Assembly: GCF_002119405.1 (NCBI RefSeq)
Contig: NZ_MTBG01000001.1
Location: 310,001 to 374,000, forward strand
From: Pseudoruegeria sp. SK021
GTDB lineage: Bacteria; Pseudomonadota; Alphaproteobacteria; Rhodobacterales; Rhodobacteraceae
DNA length: 64,000 nucleotides
Reading direction: 5' to 3'
The notes under the pieces are model-generated. The model ran no database searches. It saw only the letters and a list, made by a program, of their open reading frames with translations, and was not told the DNA's origin. Positions 36,372 to 45,536 of the stretch are shown here, piece by piece. Made by a program: the position numbers and the translations under genes. Position 1 is the stretch's first letter; every line of letters starts with the position of its first letter.

Positions 36372-37304
36372 TCACGCGGTCGCGCGGCCCCCGGCTTCGG
36401 TGGTCACGAACGCATCGGCGCACAGCTTCGCCAAGGTGCGCACGCGCCCGATATAGGCTTGCCGTTCCGTCACCGAGATCACGCCGCGTGCATCCAGCAG
36501 GTTGAACAGATGGCTGGCCTTGATGCACTGATCATAGGCGGGATGCGCCATGACGATGTGACGGCCGGTCTTCGGATCCTCGGCAGGGGCGGCCAGAATG
36601 GCCCGGCATTCGGCCTCGGCATCCTCAAAATGCGTCAGCAGTTTTGCGGTATCGGCCTGATCAAAGTTGAAGCGGGAATACTCCTGCTCGGTCTGGCGGA
36701 AGACATCGCCATAGGTCAGCGCAATCGGCGCGGCGGGATCGTTGAACGGCATGTCCATGACGTGATCGACGCCCAGCACATACATGGCCAGACGCTCCAA
36801 CCCATAGGTCAGCTCACCGGCCACCGGGGCGCAATCGTGGCCGCCAACTTGTTGGAAATAGGTGAACTGGGACACTTCCATGCCGTCGCACCACACTTCC
36901 CAGCCCAATCCCCATGCGCCAAGGGTCGGGCTTTCCCAATCGTCCTCGACGAAGCGGATGTCATGCAGGGCCATATCGATGCCGATGGCCCGAAGGCTGC
37001 CGAGATAGAGCTCTTGCAATTCCGGCGGCGACGGTTTGATCACCACCTGAAACTGGTAATAGTGCTGCAAGCGGTTCGGGTTCTCGCCATAGCGCCCGTC
37101 AGTCGGACGGCGCGACGGCTGCACATAAGCGGCAGCCCACGGGTTCGGCCCCAGTGACCGCAAGGTGGTGGCCGGATGGAAGGTGCCAGCACCGACCTCC
37201 ATGTCATAGGGTTGCAGCACGGCGCAGCCTTGGGCCGCCCAGTAGGACTGGAGACGCAACAGGATTTCCTGAAAACTGCGGGGGCGAAGCGGTTCGGATG
37301 CCAT
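36372..37304 (-). CDS. glyQ: Glycine--tRNA ligase alpha subunit
   Basis: The catalytic core partner of GlyS, it activates glycine and charges tRNA-Gly. The 310-residue protein starts with [33 protein letters not shown]-type sequence and shows [26 protein letters not shown] (about residue 84) and [24 protein letters not shown]. Length fits the family. It heads the leftward glyQ-DUF6446-glyS-ppdK series and is divergent from the SPOR/pseudoprotease gene across 138 bases. Confidence 0.97.
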   Translation of the reverse strand: MASEPLRPRSFQEILLRLQSYWAAQGCAVLQPYDMEVGAGTFHPATTLRSLGPNPWAAAYVQPSRRPTDGRYGENPNRLQHYYQFQVVIKPSPPELQELYLGSLRAIGIDMALHDIRFVEDDWESPTLGAWGLGWEVWCDGMEVSQFTYFQQVGGHDCAPVAGELTYGLERLAMYVLGVDHVMDMPFNDPAAPIALTYGDVFRQTEQEYSRFNFDQADTAKLLTHFEDAEAECRAILAAPAEDPKTGRHIVMAHPAYDQCIKASHLFNLLDARGVISVTERQAYIGRVRTLAKLCADAFVTTEAGGRATA

Positions 37305-37442
37305 GGTCGGGCCTTATGCGGGAAAACCCGTTCTCAATAGGCAACAGCCGGGTTGGGGTCAATCATCCCCCGTCGATTGCGAATGCATCCGGTGCGATGT
37401 TTGGTAACTTGGACCAGAATATCAGGGAGCAAGCGGGATCAG

Positions 37443-39203
37443 ATGATGGGTGTGGTGTTTTACAGGCTTTGGGCGTGCCTCGGTGTGGTTGCCTGCGTGG
37501 GAATCGGCAATAGCGGGGTCGCCCATGCCCAAGAGGCCACTTGGGTCCAACTGGCGGCCCGACCCAACCTGACCCAAATGGAAGCGCAAGCCAGCGAATT
37601 TGAACAGCGCCTAGGCGCGGTGCGCGGCTATGCCCTGCCCTCTGGCTGGTTTGCTTTGTCACTGGGACCACAGGACCGCACCGTTTCTGAGCGGATGTTG
37701 CAGGATCTGTCCCGGGCCGGAACGATCCCTGCGGACGCGTTCATCAGCGATGGCGGCACCTATCGGTCGCAGGTCTGGCCGCCCAACGGGGCTGCGGCAG
37801 TTCAACCACAGACCAATTTTGCCGCGGTCGCGACGCCCAACACCACCCAGCAGCCCTTAGGAGTCTTGGCGGATGAGACCACGGAACAAGCCGGCATCAG
37901 CGAAAAGGCCCTGAGCAATGAGGACCGCCGCGATCTGCAACGGGCCCTGCGCTGGTTCAATGTCTATGACGGCAGCATCGACGGGCTGTTCGGCCCCGGC
38001 ACCCGCCAATCGATGGGCGATTGGCAGCGTCAGAATGGCTATCCCACCACCGGCATTCTGACCAGTCAGCAGCGCAGCGTGCTGCTGGACCGTCACACCA
38101 GCGAACGGGCGGAACTGGGTCTTGAACGTCTGGTCGACGAACAGGCCGGGATCTCGGTGGACCTGCCCACAGGGCTCGTCAGCTTTGACCGCTATGACGC
38201 GCCGTTCGTGCATTACACATCCCGCGACGGCAGCGGGGTGGAAGTCATGTTGATCTCGCAACCGGGCGACCGCGCCATGCTGGCCGGTCTTTATGACGTG
38301 CTTCAGACGTTAGAGATCATCCCCATCACCGGCTATCGCAAGCTGGAAGACAATCGCTTCGTCCTGATGGGGTCCAATGCCACGCGGCAATCCTATGCCT
38401 ATGCCGAAACCGGCGGCGGTGAAGTCAAAGGCTTCATTCTGCTATGGCCAGCGGACGATCTGGCGCAGCGCGACCGCGTTCTCACCCAGATGCGCGCCAG
38501 TTTCACGCCGCTGCGCGGCGCGGTCCTTTCTCCGCAGGACAGACCGGACCGCGCCAACAGCCGCGATCAGCTTGCCGGTCTCGACATTCGCCGGCCCTTG
38601 CGGTCCGGGGCCGGGTTCTTCATCGATAGGGATGGCTATGTGCTGACCTCGGCGGCGCTGACGACCGGTTGCGCCCGCCTGACCGGTCCCGACGACATTG
38701 CATTCACCCAAGTTGCAGACGATCCGGCCCTCGGCCTCAGCCTGCTGCGCCCAAGCGCGCCGTTGGTGCCGCTGAGTGTCGCCCAGTTCACCCCCACCCT
38801 GCCGTTCACAGGGGCTGAGGTCGCCGTGGCGGGTTTTCCCTATGGCGGGCGTCTGGACTTTGCGTCGCTGACCTATGGACAGTTTGAGGAGGCCGTCGAT
38901 CTGGGCGGCGATCCCAGCCGCAGCCGCCTGTCGGTCAAGACCGACCCAGAAGATATGGGCGGGCCAGTTCTGACCGACACCGGCGCTGTGGTCGGGATGC
39001 TGTTGAAGGCCGGCACCGCATCAGGGGATAGCCGCGTCCTGCCGGATGATGTCCGCCTAAGCCTGAACACCGCCGCTGTGCTGCCGTTCTTGCGCACGGC
39101 CGGGCGTCAGATCACCGAAGCCACCGGTGCGGGCGACGGCTCGCCCGAGGCGTTGTATGACATCGCCCGGGATATGACGGTGCAGGTCGCCTGCTGGCGC
39201 TAA
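37443..39203 (+). CDS. SPOR-like/peptidoglycan-binding protein with inactive trypsin-fold domain
   Basis: A 586-residue secreted protein. It has a signal peptide ending near AHA-QEA (about residue 29), a SPOR-like region (about 32-105, WVQLAARPNLTQMEAQA...GYALPSGWFALSLGP), a PG_binding_1 domain (about 158-220) and a C-terminal chymotrypsin-like fold (about 398-580). That fold keeps the frame of a serine protease but the His site reads TSAALTTGC, the Asp site DPALGLSLL and the Ser site DMGGPV; no His occurs in the domain. It is therefore likely a scaffold or binding domain. ATG 37443 follows AGGGAGCAAGCGGG; ATG 37446 is equivalent. Confidence 0.85.
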   Translation: MMGVVFYRLWACLGVVACVGIGNSGVAHAQEATWVQLAARPNLTQMEAQASEFEQRLGAVRGYALPSGWFALSLGPQDRTVSERMLQDLSRAGTIPADAFISDGGTYRSQVWPPNGAAAVQPQTNFAAVATPNTTQQPLGVLADETTEQAGISEKALSNEDRRDLQRALRWFNVYDGSIDGLFGPGTRQSMGDWQRQNGYPTTGILTSQQRSVLLDRHTSERAELGLERLVDEQAGISVDLPTGLVSFDRYDAPFVHYTSRDGSGVEVMLISQPGDRAMLAGLYDVLQTLEIIPITGYRKLEDNRFVLMGSNATRQSYAYAETGGGEVKGFILLWPADDLAQRDRVLTQMRASFTPLRGAVLSPQDRPDRANSRDQLAGLDIRRPLRSGAGFFIDRDGYVLTSAALTTGCARLTGPDDIAFTQVADDPALGLSLLRPSAPLVPLSVAQFTPTLPFTGAEVAVAGFPYGGRLDFASLTYGQFEEAVDLGGDPSRSRLSVKTDPEDMGGPVLTDTGAVVGMLLKAGTASGDSRVLPDDVRLSLNTAAVLPFLRTAGRQITEATGAGDGSPEALYDIARDMTVQVACWR

Positions 39204-39225
39204 GCCGCGCCGCCCTTAACGCTGG

Positions 39226-39262
39226 CCCTGCTAGACCCGCCAAAATTGCGGCGTCAGCAGGG
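39226..39262. terminator. Inverted repeat at the end of trkH
   Basis: CCCTGCT (39226-39232) pairs with AGCAGGG (39256-39262), with a further inner CCGC/GCGG pairing, across the stop of trkH and 23 bases after the stop of the convergent gene. No T-tract follows. It may stop transcripts from both sides. Confidence 0.35.
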
Positions 39263-40676
39263 TCAACACGGCCAACAATTCCAGCCGTCCAACCATCATC
39301 GCAATCGCAAGCAGCCATTTCGCGGTGTCGTTCAACCCGGCGAAATTGCCAGAAGGGCCGATCTCTTTGCCCAGACCGGGGCCGATATTGGCCATGGCGG
39401 TCGCCGCCCCGCTGAGCGAGGTGGCAAAATCCAGTCCGGTCATGCCCAGAAGCACCGACAGCACTCCCAGCGACAAGATGAAGGTGGTGAAGAAGAACAT
39501 CACCGATGACAGCACCGCATCCGGGATCGGCCGCCCGTCATAGCGCGGCACAAATATCCCGCTGGGCGAGTGGATGCCGCGCACCTGCGCTTTCAACGAT
39601 GCGAACAGGATCTGATAACGGAACACCTTGACCGAACAGGCCGTCGATCCGGCGCAGCCGCCCACCAGCCCGGTCAGAAACAGCACGACGACCGGGAAGG
39701 TCCCCCACAACTGATAGTCCGCCGAAGAATAGCCGGTCCCGGTAATGATCGAGGTGGTGTTGAACAGCGCCTCGCGGAACTGCAATTCGTCAAAGCCTTC
39801 GCGGCGCCATTCCCAGAATGTAATCGCCAAGGTGATGACCGTAACGATGATCAGAAAAGTTCGGACCTGCGTGTCCCGCCACAAGGACCGGGGCGAGCCG
39901 AACATGAATTGGACGTAGCGAACAAAGGGCAGTGCCGACAAAATCATAAAGATCGAGGCGCAATAATGCTCGCCGGCCGAAAACCCGCCGAAGGAGGAAT
40001 CGTAATTCGCCATCCCGCCGGTGGAAATTGTGGTCATGGAATGGACGATGGCGTCAAACCCGGACATTCCTAAAAGGGCGTAGATCAGACCGCAAGCCAC
40101 GGTCAGCACCACATAGATCACCGACACCTGCGACGCGATCTGGCGCGCCCGAGGCAGGATTTTTCCATCGGTTTCAAACCCTTCGGACTTGAACAGCTGC
40201 ATCCCCCCGACCCCAAGTTCCGGCAGGAACACCATGGCCACGACGATGATCCCGACCCCGCCGAACCATTGCAGCATCCCGCGCCACAGCAAGGTACCGT
40301 GTGGCAGTTCCTCCAGCCCGACGAACACCGTCGATCCGGTGGTGGTAAAGCCTGACATTGCCTCAAAAAACGCATCGACGAACCGGGCATTCGGCGCCCC
40401 AAGCACGAAGGGCAATGCGCCAAATGTCGGCAGCGCCAGCCAGACCGCCGTGGTCAGAAGAAACACCTGTTGCAGGGTCAGCTTTTCCCCCGCGCCATTC
40501 AGGCAGCCCCCGGCCAGCGCCATCCCGAGGGTGATACAGATCACGGCGCTTTCCAGCATCGCAAACCAGTTGTCATTGCCCACGGCCAGATCGACCATCA
40601 TGGGGATCAACATGGTGCCGCCAAGAATGGCGACCAGCAATCCAACAACATATCCAACAGGGCGAAAATCGATCAT
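39231..40676 (-). CDS. trkH: TrkH family potassium uptake protein
   Basis: The membrane subunit of a K+ uptake system. The 481-residue protein has the four-fold M1-P-M2 layout of the Trk/Ktr family, with selectivity-filter-like loops at SGFTTTGSTVF (about residue 108), TTISTGGMANYDSSFG (about 212), TSIITGTGYSSADY (about 306) and TAMANIGPGLG (about 437). TrkA, the NAD-binding partner, is not adjacent. It is convergent with the pseudoprotease gene and divergent from the metallopeptidase gene. Confidence 0.92.
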   Translation of the reverse strand: MIDFRPVGYVVGLLVAILGGTMLIPMMVDLAVGNDNWFAMLESAVICITLGMALAGGCLNGAGEKLTLQQVFLLTTAVWLALPTFGALPFVLGAPNARFVDAFFEAMSGFTTTGSTVFVGLEELPHGTLLWRGMLQWFGGVGIIVVAMVFLPELGVGGMQLFKSEGFETDGKILPRARQIASQVSVIYVVLTVACGLIYALLGMSGFDAIVHSMTTISTGGMANYDSSFGGFSAGEHYCASIFMILSALPFVRYVQFMFGSPRSLWRDTQVRTFLIIVTVITLAITFWEWRREGFDELQFREALFNTTSIITGTGYSSADYQLWGTFPVVVLFLTGLVGGCAGSTACSVKVFRYQILFASLKAQVRGIHSPSGIFVPRYDGRPIPDAVLSSVMFFFTTFILSLGVLSVLLGMTGLDFATSLSGAATAMANIGPGLGKEIGPSGNFAGLNDTAKWLLAIAMMVGRLELLAVLTLLTPQFWRV

Positions 40677-40881
40677 TCGGAAGCAGTGGCGGCGTGTCTT
40701 AAGCCTGTCAAGGCTTGGCTGTCGGCAACAGCCGTCCGCGTGACGCGCATGACATGCCTGCGCCCCTTGTGGTGCATGCGCACAAAGCTTACCCTCTGGC
40801 AGACGCGGACACGGGCCTCGCCGACATCGCTATCGGCACGGGCCACATCCGCCATTGTTCTTTTTCCAGAGATGTTCCGCC

Positions 40882-41934
40882 ATGAAACGCTTTTCCTGTC
40901 CGGTATGTGCGACCGAGATCCATTTCGACAATTCCCACTGCCTGACTTGCGGAACGCGGTTGGGCTATGACAGTGCGCGCGAACTCTTTGAGGCCGTCTC
41001 GAAGGATCCGCAGGCCGCTCAGGCGCAGGTCTGCGAAAACCGGGCCATGGCCGGGTGCAACTGGCTCGTCGACCCGGCGCACACGCCCTATTGCACCGCT
41101 TGCGCCCATAATCGGACCGTTCCCGACTTTGACTTGCCGGAAAACAACCCCAGTTGGCGCAAGATCGAACAGGCAAAACGGCATTTGTTCTATTCGATCC
41201 TGAAATGGCGGCTTCCGCATCCAACCCGGGTAGAAGACCCCAAAACCGGGCTGGCCTTTGACTTTCTTGCCGATACGGTCGGCAAAGACGGCAAGGCCAA
41301 GCAGGTCATGACCGGACATGCCGACGGGTTGATCACCCTTAATCTGGCCGAGGGCGATGACAGTGTCCGCGCCGCGCGTAAACAGGCCTTGGGTGAACCC
41401 TATCGCACCCTGATCGGGCATATGCGTCACGAGGTCGGTCATTTCTACTGGGAACTTCTGGTTCGTCGCGGTGGGCGCATCGACGGGTTCCGTGAGATTT
41501 TTGGCGACGAACGGGCCGATTACGGCGACGCACTGAAGGCCCATTATGCAAACGGCCCGGTGCCGGATTGGCAAAACAGCTTTATCAGCTCCTACGCGGC
41601 CTCGCATCCCTGGGAGGATTTCGCCGAAACTTGGGCACATTACATCCATATTGTCGATGCTTCGGAGACGGCCCATGCCTTCGGGATGTCGCTGCGGACC
41701 TTGCCCGGTGAGAATATCAAGGTCGAGATCAACCCCTATGTCGGCGGGTCGATGGATGATTTGCTCGAGGATTGGGTGCCGCTGACCGTTGCTCTGAATT
41801 GCCTCAATCGCAGCATTGGCCAGCCGGAAATGTACCCGTTTGTGTTGTCCAAACCAGTGAACAAAAAGCTGGCTTTCATTCATGACCTGATCGGCAAAGC
41901 CCAAAGCATGGCCGACGCGCGTCAGGTGGACTGA
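40882..41934 (+). CDS. Putative zinc-binding metallopeptidase with N-terminal zinc ribbon
   Basis: A 350-residue protein of the Peptidase_Mx/DUF2248 type. The N-terminus is a zinc ribbon (CPVCATEIHFDNSHCLTC, with a second CNWL/CTAC set near residues 57-75). The body has the metal site RHEVGHFYWE (HExxH, about residue 183) with an acidic GDERADYGD downstream, and SHPWEDFAETWAHYIHI near 237. No signal peptide is visible, so it is cytoplasmic. The substrate is unknown. I chose ATG 40882; a start 27 bases upstream adds a non-conserved leader. It is convergent with folE2. Confidence 0.85.
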   Translation: MKRFSCPVCATEIHFDNSHCLTCGTRLGYDSARELFEAVSKDPQAAQAQVCENRAMAGCNWLVDPAHTPYCTACAHNRTVPDFDLPENNPSWRKIEQAKRHLFYSILKWRLPHPTRVEDPKTGLAFDFLADTVGKDGKAKQVMTGHADGLITLNLAEGDDSVRAARKQALGEPYRTLIGHMRHEVGHFYWELLVRRGGRIDGFREIFGDERADYGDALKAHYANGPVPDWQNSFISSYAASHPWEDFAETWAHYIHIVDASETAHAFGMSLRTLPGENIKVEINPYVGGSMDDLLEDWVPLTVALNCLNRSIGQPEMYPFVLSKPVNKKLAFIHDLIGKAQSMADARQVD

Positions 41935-41948
41935 CCCGCCGCCTTGGG

Positions 41949-43049
41949 TCAGCCTGTAAGATAGAGGCTACTGAACAGGCGCGGTTCCAGACTGCCAGAG
42001 GCAAAGGTCGGACCGTGGGCCAGAACGCTGACCGCATCATGACTGTGCAGGCTTTCCTGATGGCTGGCGACGATGCGGAAATCGCCGATCCGCGGATCAC
42101 CTTGCAGCCCGGCGCAAAACAACCGCACCGCGTCTTCAACGAAGATCGGGTTCGCGGCGTTCAGTTCAGCAAAGGCCTGTTCGTCCTCGCGTTTCACCAT
42201 GACTTGGGTTTCGGTGGGCACTGCGGCGCGGCACATGTCGATCACGTCCTCGAACCACAGGCACGCCCCGCCCAATATTTCGACCGAAATCCGTGCGATT
42301 GAGCGTTGCGAATGCGGCGTCGCCAGTTGGCCGCGCGTGCGGCGCGCATGCTCGGACAATTCCAGCGAACACGGACAGGTCGAAGAATATACATAGTCCA
42401 GATGCAGGATTTGCTGCGCCACCCCGCCCTGCTCCACCAGTTCCAGCGTCAGATCATAGTACTGATATCCGGTCAGACCCGAGCGCAGGCTTTCGGTCCG
42501 CATCGGAAACGACAGCCGCATCTGAATCCGGGCGTCGAAACTGTCCAAATCGGCCTTATAGGCGTCAATCGCCCGGCGCATCAGGTCGAAACTGAATGTC
42601 TCGTCGGCGTGCCGGTAAAAACTGCGCATGATCCGGGACATGTTGATGCCCTTTTTCTCGGCGTCCAAACTGACCGTGCCGGTGACGCTGGTTTCCAGCG
42701 TCAGATCGCCCTTGCCACGGGTGCGATACCGTACGGGCAGACGAAAATTCGATATTCCCACATGCTGGATAGGCTGGTGGGCACCCCGGATCAGGCTGGA
42801 TGGACCATTCTGAAGGTCCGGCAGGCTGTTCATATACTCGGGCGAGACCTGAAACCCATCGGGATATTCTCGGGTCAACTCGGGATAGGTCGCCCCGGTT
42901 TGCGCCGCCAACACCCGTGCAAGATCAGGGGCCAATGCCGCCGCATCTGCGGCAGACACCGCACCGGCCCAGCGTTGCAGAAGGGCCAGTGCCTGCGCCG
43001 CCTCATCGCAGGTTGGTAGCCGGTCGATCTTGGACGAATGGACAGTCAT
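41949..43049 (-). CDS. folE2: GTP cyclohydrolase FolE2 (type IB)
   Basis: FolE2 converts GTP to 7,8-dihydroneopterin triphosphate, the first step of folate synthesis, in place of the zinc enzyme FolE. The 366-residue protein contains VGISNFRLPVRY, TGTVSLDAEKKGINMSRI, the active-site Cys motif STCPCSLELSEHARR (about residue 230) and FVEDAVRLFCAGLQGD. Length is above the bacterial mean of about 300 because of an N-terminal extension. It lies downstream of metZ on the same strand. FolE2 is often found where zinc is scarce; no Zur-like operator was noticed in the 92-base gap upstream. Confidence 0.93.
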   Translation of the reverse strand: MTVHSSKIDRLPTCDEAAQALALLQRWAGAVSAADAAALAPDLARVLAAQTGATYPELTREYPDGFQVSPEYMNSLPDLQNGPSSLIRGAHQPIQHVGISNFRLPVRYRTRGKGDLTLETSVTGTVSLDAEKKGINMSRIMRSFYRHADETFSFDLMRRAIDAYKADLDSFDARIQMRLSFPMRTESLRSGLTGYQYYDLTLELVEQGGVAQQILHLDYVYSSTCPCSLELSEHARRTRGQLATPHSQRSIARISVEILGGACLWFEDVIDMCRAAVPTETQVMVKREDEQAFAELNAANPIFVEDAVRLFCAGLQGDPRIGDFRIVASHQESLHSHDAVSVLAHGPTFASGSLEPRLFSSLYLTG

Positions 43050-43113
43050 GGCGATCTCCCTTCACGCAGCGCACAGGCAACAGATGTACTTTGCAGGTCG
43101 GTTGTCCACACCC

Positions 43114-43130
43114 GCGCGGAAGTTCCGCGC
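43114..43130. terminator. Short GC-rich dyad between metZ and folE2
   Basis: GCGCGGAA and TTCCGCGC flank a single G, giving a perfect 17-base dyad 11 bases beyond the metZ stop. As RNA it makes a 6-bp stem with an AAGTT-type loop. No T run follows, so it could equally be a protein-binding dyad. Confidence 0.35.
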
Positions 43131-43141
43131 AGGTCATGGTG

Positions 43142-44386
43142 TCAGATCGTGTCGAGGGCGGCAATGAAATCCGCAATCAGATCGCGGCTGTCTTCCAACC
43201 CGCAACTGATCCGGATCATCCCCGGCGTAATCCCCAGCGTCTCGCGCTGCGCCTCGGACAGCCGCTGGTGGGTGGTCGTGGCGGGGTGGGTCACAATGCT
43301 TTTTGCATCCCCAAGGTTGTTGGAAATCGTGCATATCTTCAATGCATTCAGCACCGAGAACGCCGCTTCTTTGCCGCCTGACACGTCAATCGACAACATA
43401 GTGCCCCCGCAGTCCATCTGGGTCATCGCCAGCGCGTGCTGCGGATGGCTTTCCAACCCCGGGTAGATCACGCGCGCCAATTTCGGGTGACCGTCCAACG
43501 CCGTGGCGACGTCCAGCGCGGTCGCGGCTTGGGCCCTGCAACGCAGATCAAGGGTTTCCATGCCTTTCAGCAAGACCCATGCACTGAACGGGCTCATGGA
43601 GCCGCCGGTATGTTTCAGATAGGGCTCGACCGTCTTGCGGATAAAGTCTTTTGTGCCAAGAATGACCCCGCCCAACACCCGGCCCTGCCCGTCGATATGC
43701 TTCGTGGCCGAGTAGATTACCACATCCGCGCCCAGATCGAGGCTGCGTTGGAAGATCGGGGTGGCGAAGACGTTGTCGACCAGCACCAGCGCGCCAACGG
43801 CATGGGCCAGTTCCGACACCGCGCGCAGGTCGATCACTTCCAGCGTCGGGTTCGAGATGCCTTCAAGGAAAATCGCTTTGGTATCGGGACGGATTGCTGC
43901 GGCCCATGCGTCAAGGTCAAGGCCGTCGACATACGTCACCTCGACCCCAAAGCGCGTCAGGATTTCCTCAAGGATGTACAGGCACGATCCGAACAGCGCC
44001 CGGGACGACACCACATGATCGCCCGCTTTCAGCATCGAAATCAGCGCGCCGCTGACCGCTGCCATGCCGGAGGCGGTGGCAAAGGCGTCTTCCGCCCCTT
44101 CCAGCGCCGCAATCCGTTCTTCGAACATGCGCACGGTGGGGTTGCCATACCGGGCATAGATAAACTCATCATCGCCGGTCTGGATGAACCGATCCTGCGC
44201 CTGTTCGGCCGTGTCATAGACGAAGCCCTGCGTCAGGAAAATCGCCTCGGACACCTCGCCATACTGACTGCGACGCGTTCCGGCGTGAACCATTTTGGTC
44301 CGGGTATTCCAGTCCTGCATCGCCTCTTTCGACGGGGCGGACGACGACGGGGAACGGGCGGGGGTAGAACGGGTATCGTCGGGCAT
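43142..44386 (-). CDS. metZ: O-succinylhomoserine sulfhydrylase
   Basis: MetZ makes homocysteine from O-succinylhomoserine and sulfide in methionine synthesis. The 414-residue PLP enzyme shows AGTRRSQYGEVSEAIFLTQGFVYD (about residue 34), YARYGNPTVRMFEERIAALEGAE, and the PLP Lys in YSATKHIDGQGRVLGG (about 223). The start is ambiguous: ATG 44386 gives a low-complexity Ser/Pro-rich leader (STPARSPSSSAPS), while ATG 44320 starts at MQDWNTRTKMVHAG, which resembles most family members. The divergent gap upstream holds two mutually exclusive hairpins. Confidence 0.92.
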   Translation of the reverse strand: MPDDTRSTPARSPSSSAPSKEAMQDWNTRTKMVHAGTRRSQYGEVSEAIFLTQGFVYDTAEQAQDRFIQTGDDEFIYARYGNPTVRMFEERIAALEGAEDAFATASGMAAVSGALISMLKAGDHVVSSRALFGSCLYILEEILTRFGVEVTYVDGLDLDAWAAAIRPDTKAIFLEGISNPTLEVIDLRAVSELAHAVGALVLVDNVFATPIFQRSLDLGADVVIYSATKHIDGQGRVLGGVILGTKDFIRKTVEPYLKHTGGSMSPFSAWVLLKGMETLDLRCRAQAATALDVATALDGHPKLARVIYPGLESHPQHALAMTQMDCGGTMLSIDVSGGKEAAFSVLNALKICTISNNLGDAKSIVTHPATTTHQRLSEAQRETLGITPGMIRISCGLEDSRDLIADFIAALDTI

Positions 44387-44471
44387 CAGGGGCCTCTGGT
44401 CATGGCGGAAAAGGGCGCGACCGGGACGGGGCCCGAATGGCCGCGGGAAAAAGAGTGCCCAGCGCCTAGAG

Positions 44472-44508
44472 CACCACACTGTTGCGGTCAAGCACCGTCA
44501 CGGTGGTG
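44472..44508. promoter_or_regulatory. Competing inverted repeats upstream of metZ
   Basis: CACCAC (44472-44477) can pair with GTGGTG (44503-44508), while CACCG (44493-44497) can pair with CGGTG (44501-44505). The two hairpins share bases 44503-44505 and exclude each other. The element is 86-122 bases upstream of metZ ATG 44386 and 72 bases from the divergent gene. No known S-adenosylmethionine riboswitch consensus could be fitted by eye. Confidence 0.35.
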
Positions 44509-44579
44509 TAACCTCAGTTTTACCCAAGCTTCGCAATCATCGTGCATCAAACCCACGAGACAACAGAGCGGAGTTCGGC

Positions 44580-45521
44580 ATGGCGCTTCTGGCCCTGAAC
44601 GTGACCGATGACGGGATTATTCCACGCGCAGGCGGGGCTTTGATCCCAGCCCTGCAGGTGTCACTGACTGACTTGCCGAAGGGCGCGCCGATCGTGATCC
44701 TAATCCATGGCTTCCGCTTCTCACCCTCGGTCCCGTCCGACGACCCACACGAACACATCCTGTCGGCCACACCGACGATTGACTGTTGGAAAGCGCTGTC
44801 CTGGCCAACGGCATTGGGCTTGACCGGTCCAAATGCAGCCCCCGGTCTGGCAATTTCGTTAGGCTGGCCGTCACTCGGGTCGATTTGGCGGGCTTACGGC
44901 GCAGCCGAGCGCACTGGACGGGCATTGGCCGGTTTGATCGGCGTGCTGCGGCGCAGCCATTCTGGCCCGATCACCGTGCTCACCCATTCGCTTGGGGCGC
45001 GGGTGGCCCTGCAGGCCTTGCCGGTGTTGTCGGCGGACACTGCGATTGATCGTATTGTTATGCTGGCCGCCGCCGAAGTGCAGTCGGCCTGCCGTCATGC
45101 GCTGGACAGCCCCGCTGGCCGCAAAGTCGAAGTCGTGAATGTCACCAGCCGCGAGAACGACCTGTTCGATTTCCTGTTAGAACGCGCCTTGGGAACGATG
45201 CCGCTGAAGACGCTTGGCAACGGGTTGCCCAAGGCTGGGCCGCGCTGGCTGGACCTGCCCTTGGACAACTCCATCACCTTATCGCGGCTTGCCTCGCTCG
45301 GCTATAGCGTCCCGCCACCAGATCGCCGGGTTTGCCACTGGAGCCTGTATTTGCGACCCGGCACATTCGATCTCTACAGGGACATGCTGATCCGTCCGAC
45401 CGAAACGCCGCTGTCACGGATGCGTATCGAAGCAAGTCACAGGATCGCGCCCCGCTGGTCGCGCCTGTTTGCCCTGCCCCGCCCAGCCGCAGCAGCCGGC
45501 CTTGTCGAAGGCGCGACTTAA
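44580..45521 (+). CDS. Alpha/beta hydrolase fold protein
   Basis: A 313-residue protein. It has the oxyanion strand-loop IVILIHGFRFSPS (about residue 40), the nucleophile elbow VLTHSLGARVAL (Ser near residue 143), an acid candidate in VNVTSRENDLFD and a C-terminal His in VCHWSLYLRPG. No signal peptide is visible. The fold is clear, but the substrate is not. It is divergent from metZ across 193 bases and convergent with yciB, 15 bases apart. The reading frame is open upstream but not conserved-looking, and the ATG at 44580 follows GAGCGGAGTTCGGC. Confidence 0.8.
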   Translation: MALLALNVTDDGIIPRAGGALIPALQVSLTDLPKGAPIVILIHGFRFSPSVPSDDPHEHILSATPTIDCWKALSWPTALGLTGPNAAPGLAISLGWPSLGSIWRAYGAAERTGRALAGLIGVLRRSHSGPITVLTHSLGARVALQALPVLSADTAIDRIVMLAAAEVQSACRHALDSPAGRKVEVVNVTSRENDLFDFLLERALGTMPLKTLGNGLPKAGPRWLDLPLDNSITLSRLASLGYSVPPPDRRVCHWSLYLRPGTFDLYRDMLIRPTETPLSRMRIEASHRIAPRWSRLFALPRPAAAAGLVEGAT

Positions 45522-45536
45522 CCGGCCCGATACGCG

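Noticed and set aside
40760-40790. A near-palindrome TTGTGGTGCATGCGCACAA between trkH and the metallopeptidase gene
   Set aside because: Outer arms match but the centre does not, and no promoter geometry supports an operator.
44341-44508. A SAM-II riboswitch upstream of metZ
   Set aside because: The pseudoknot sequence elements of that class could not be located; only the competing hairpins are reported.
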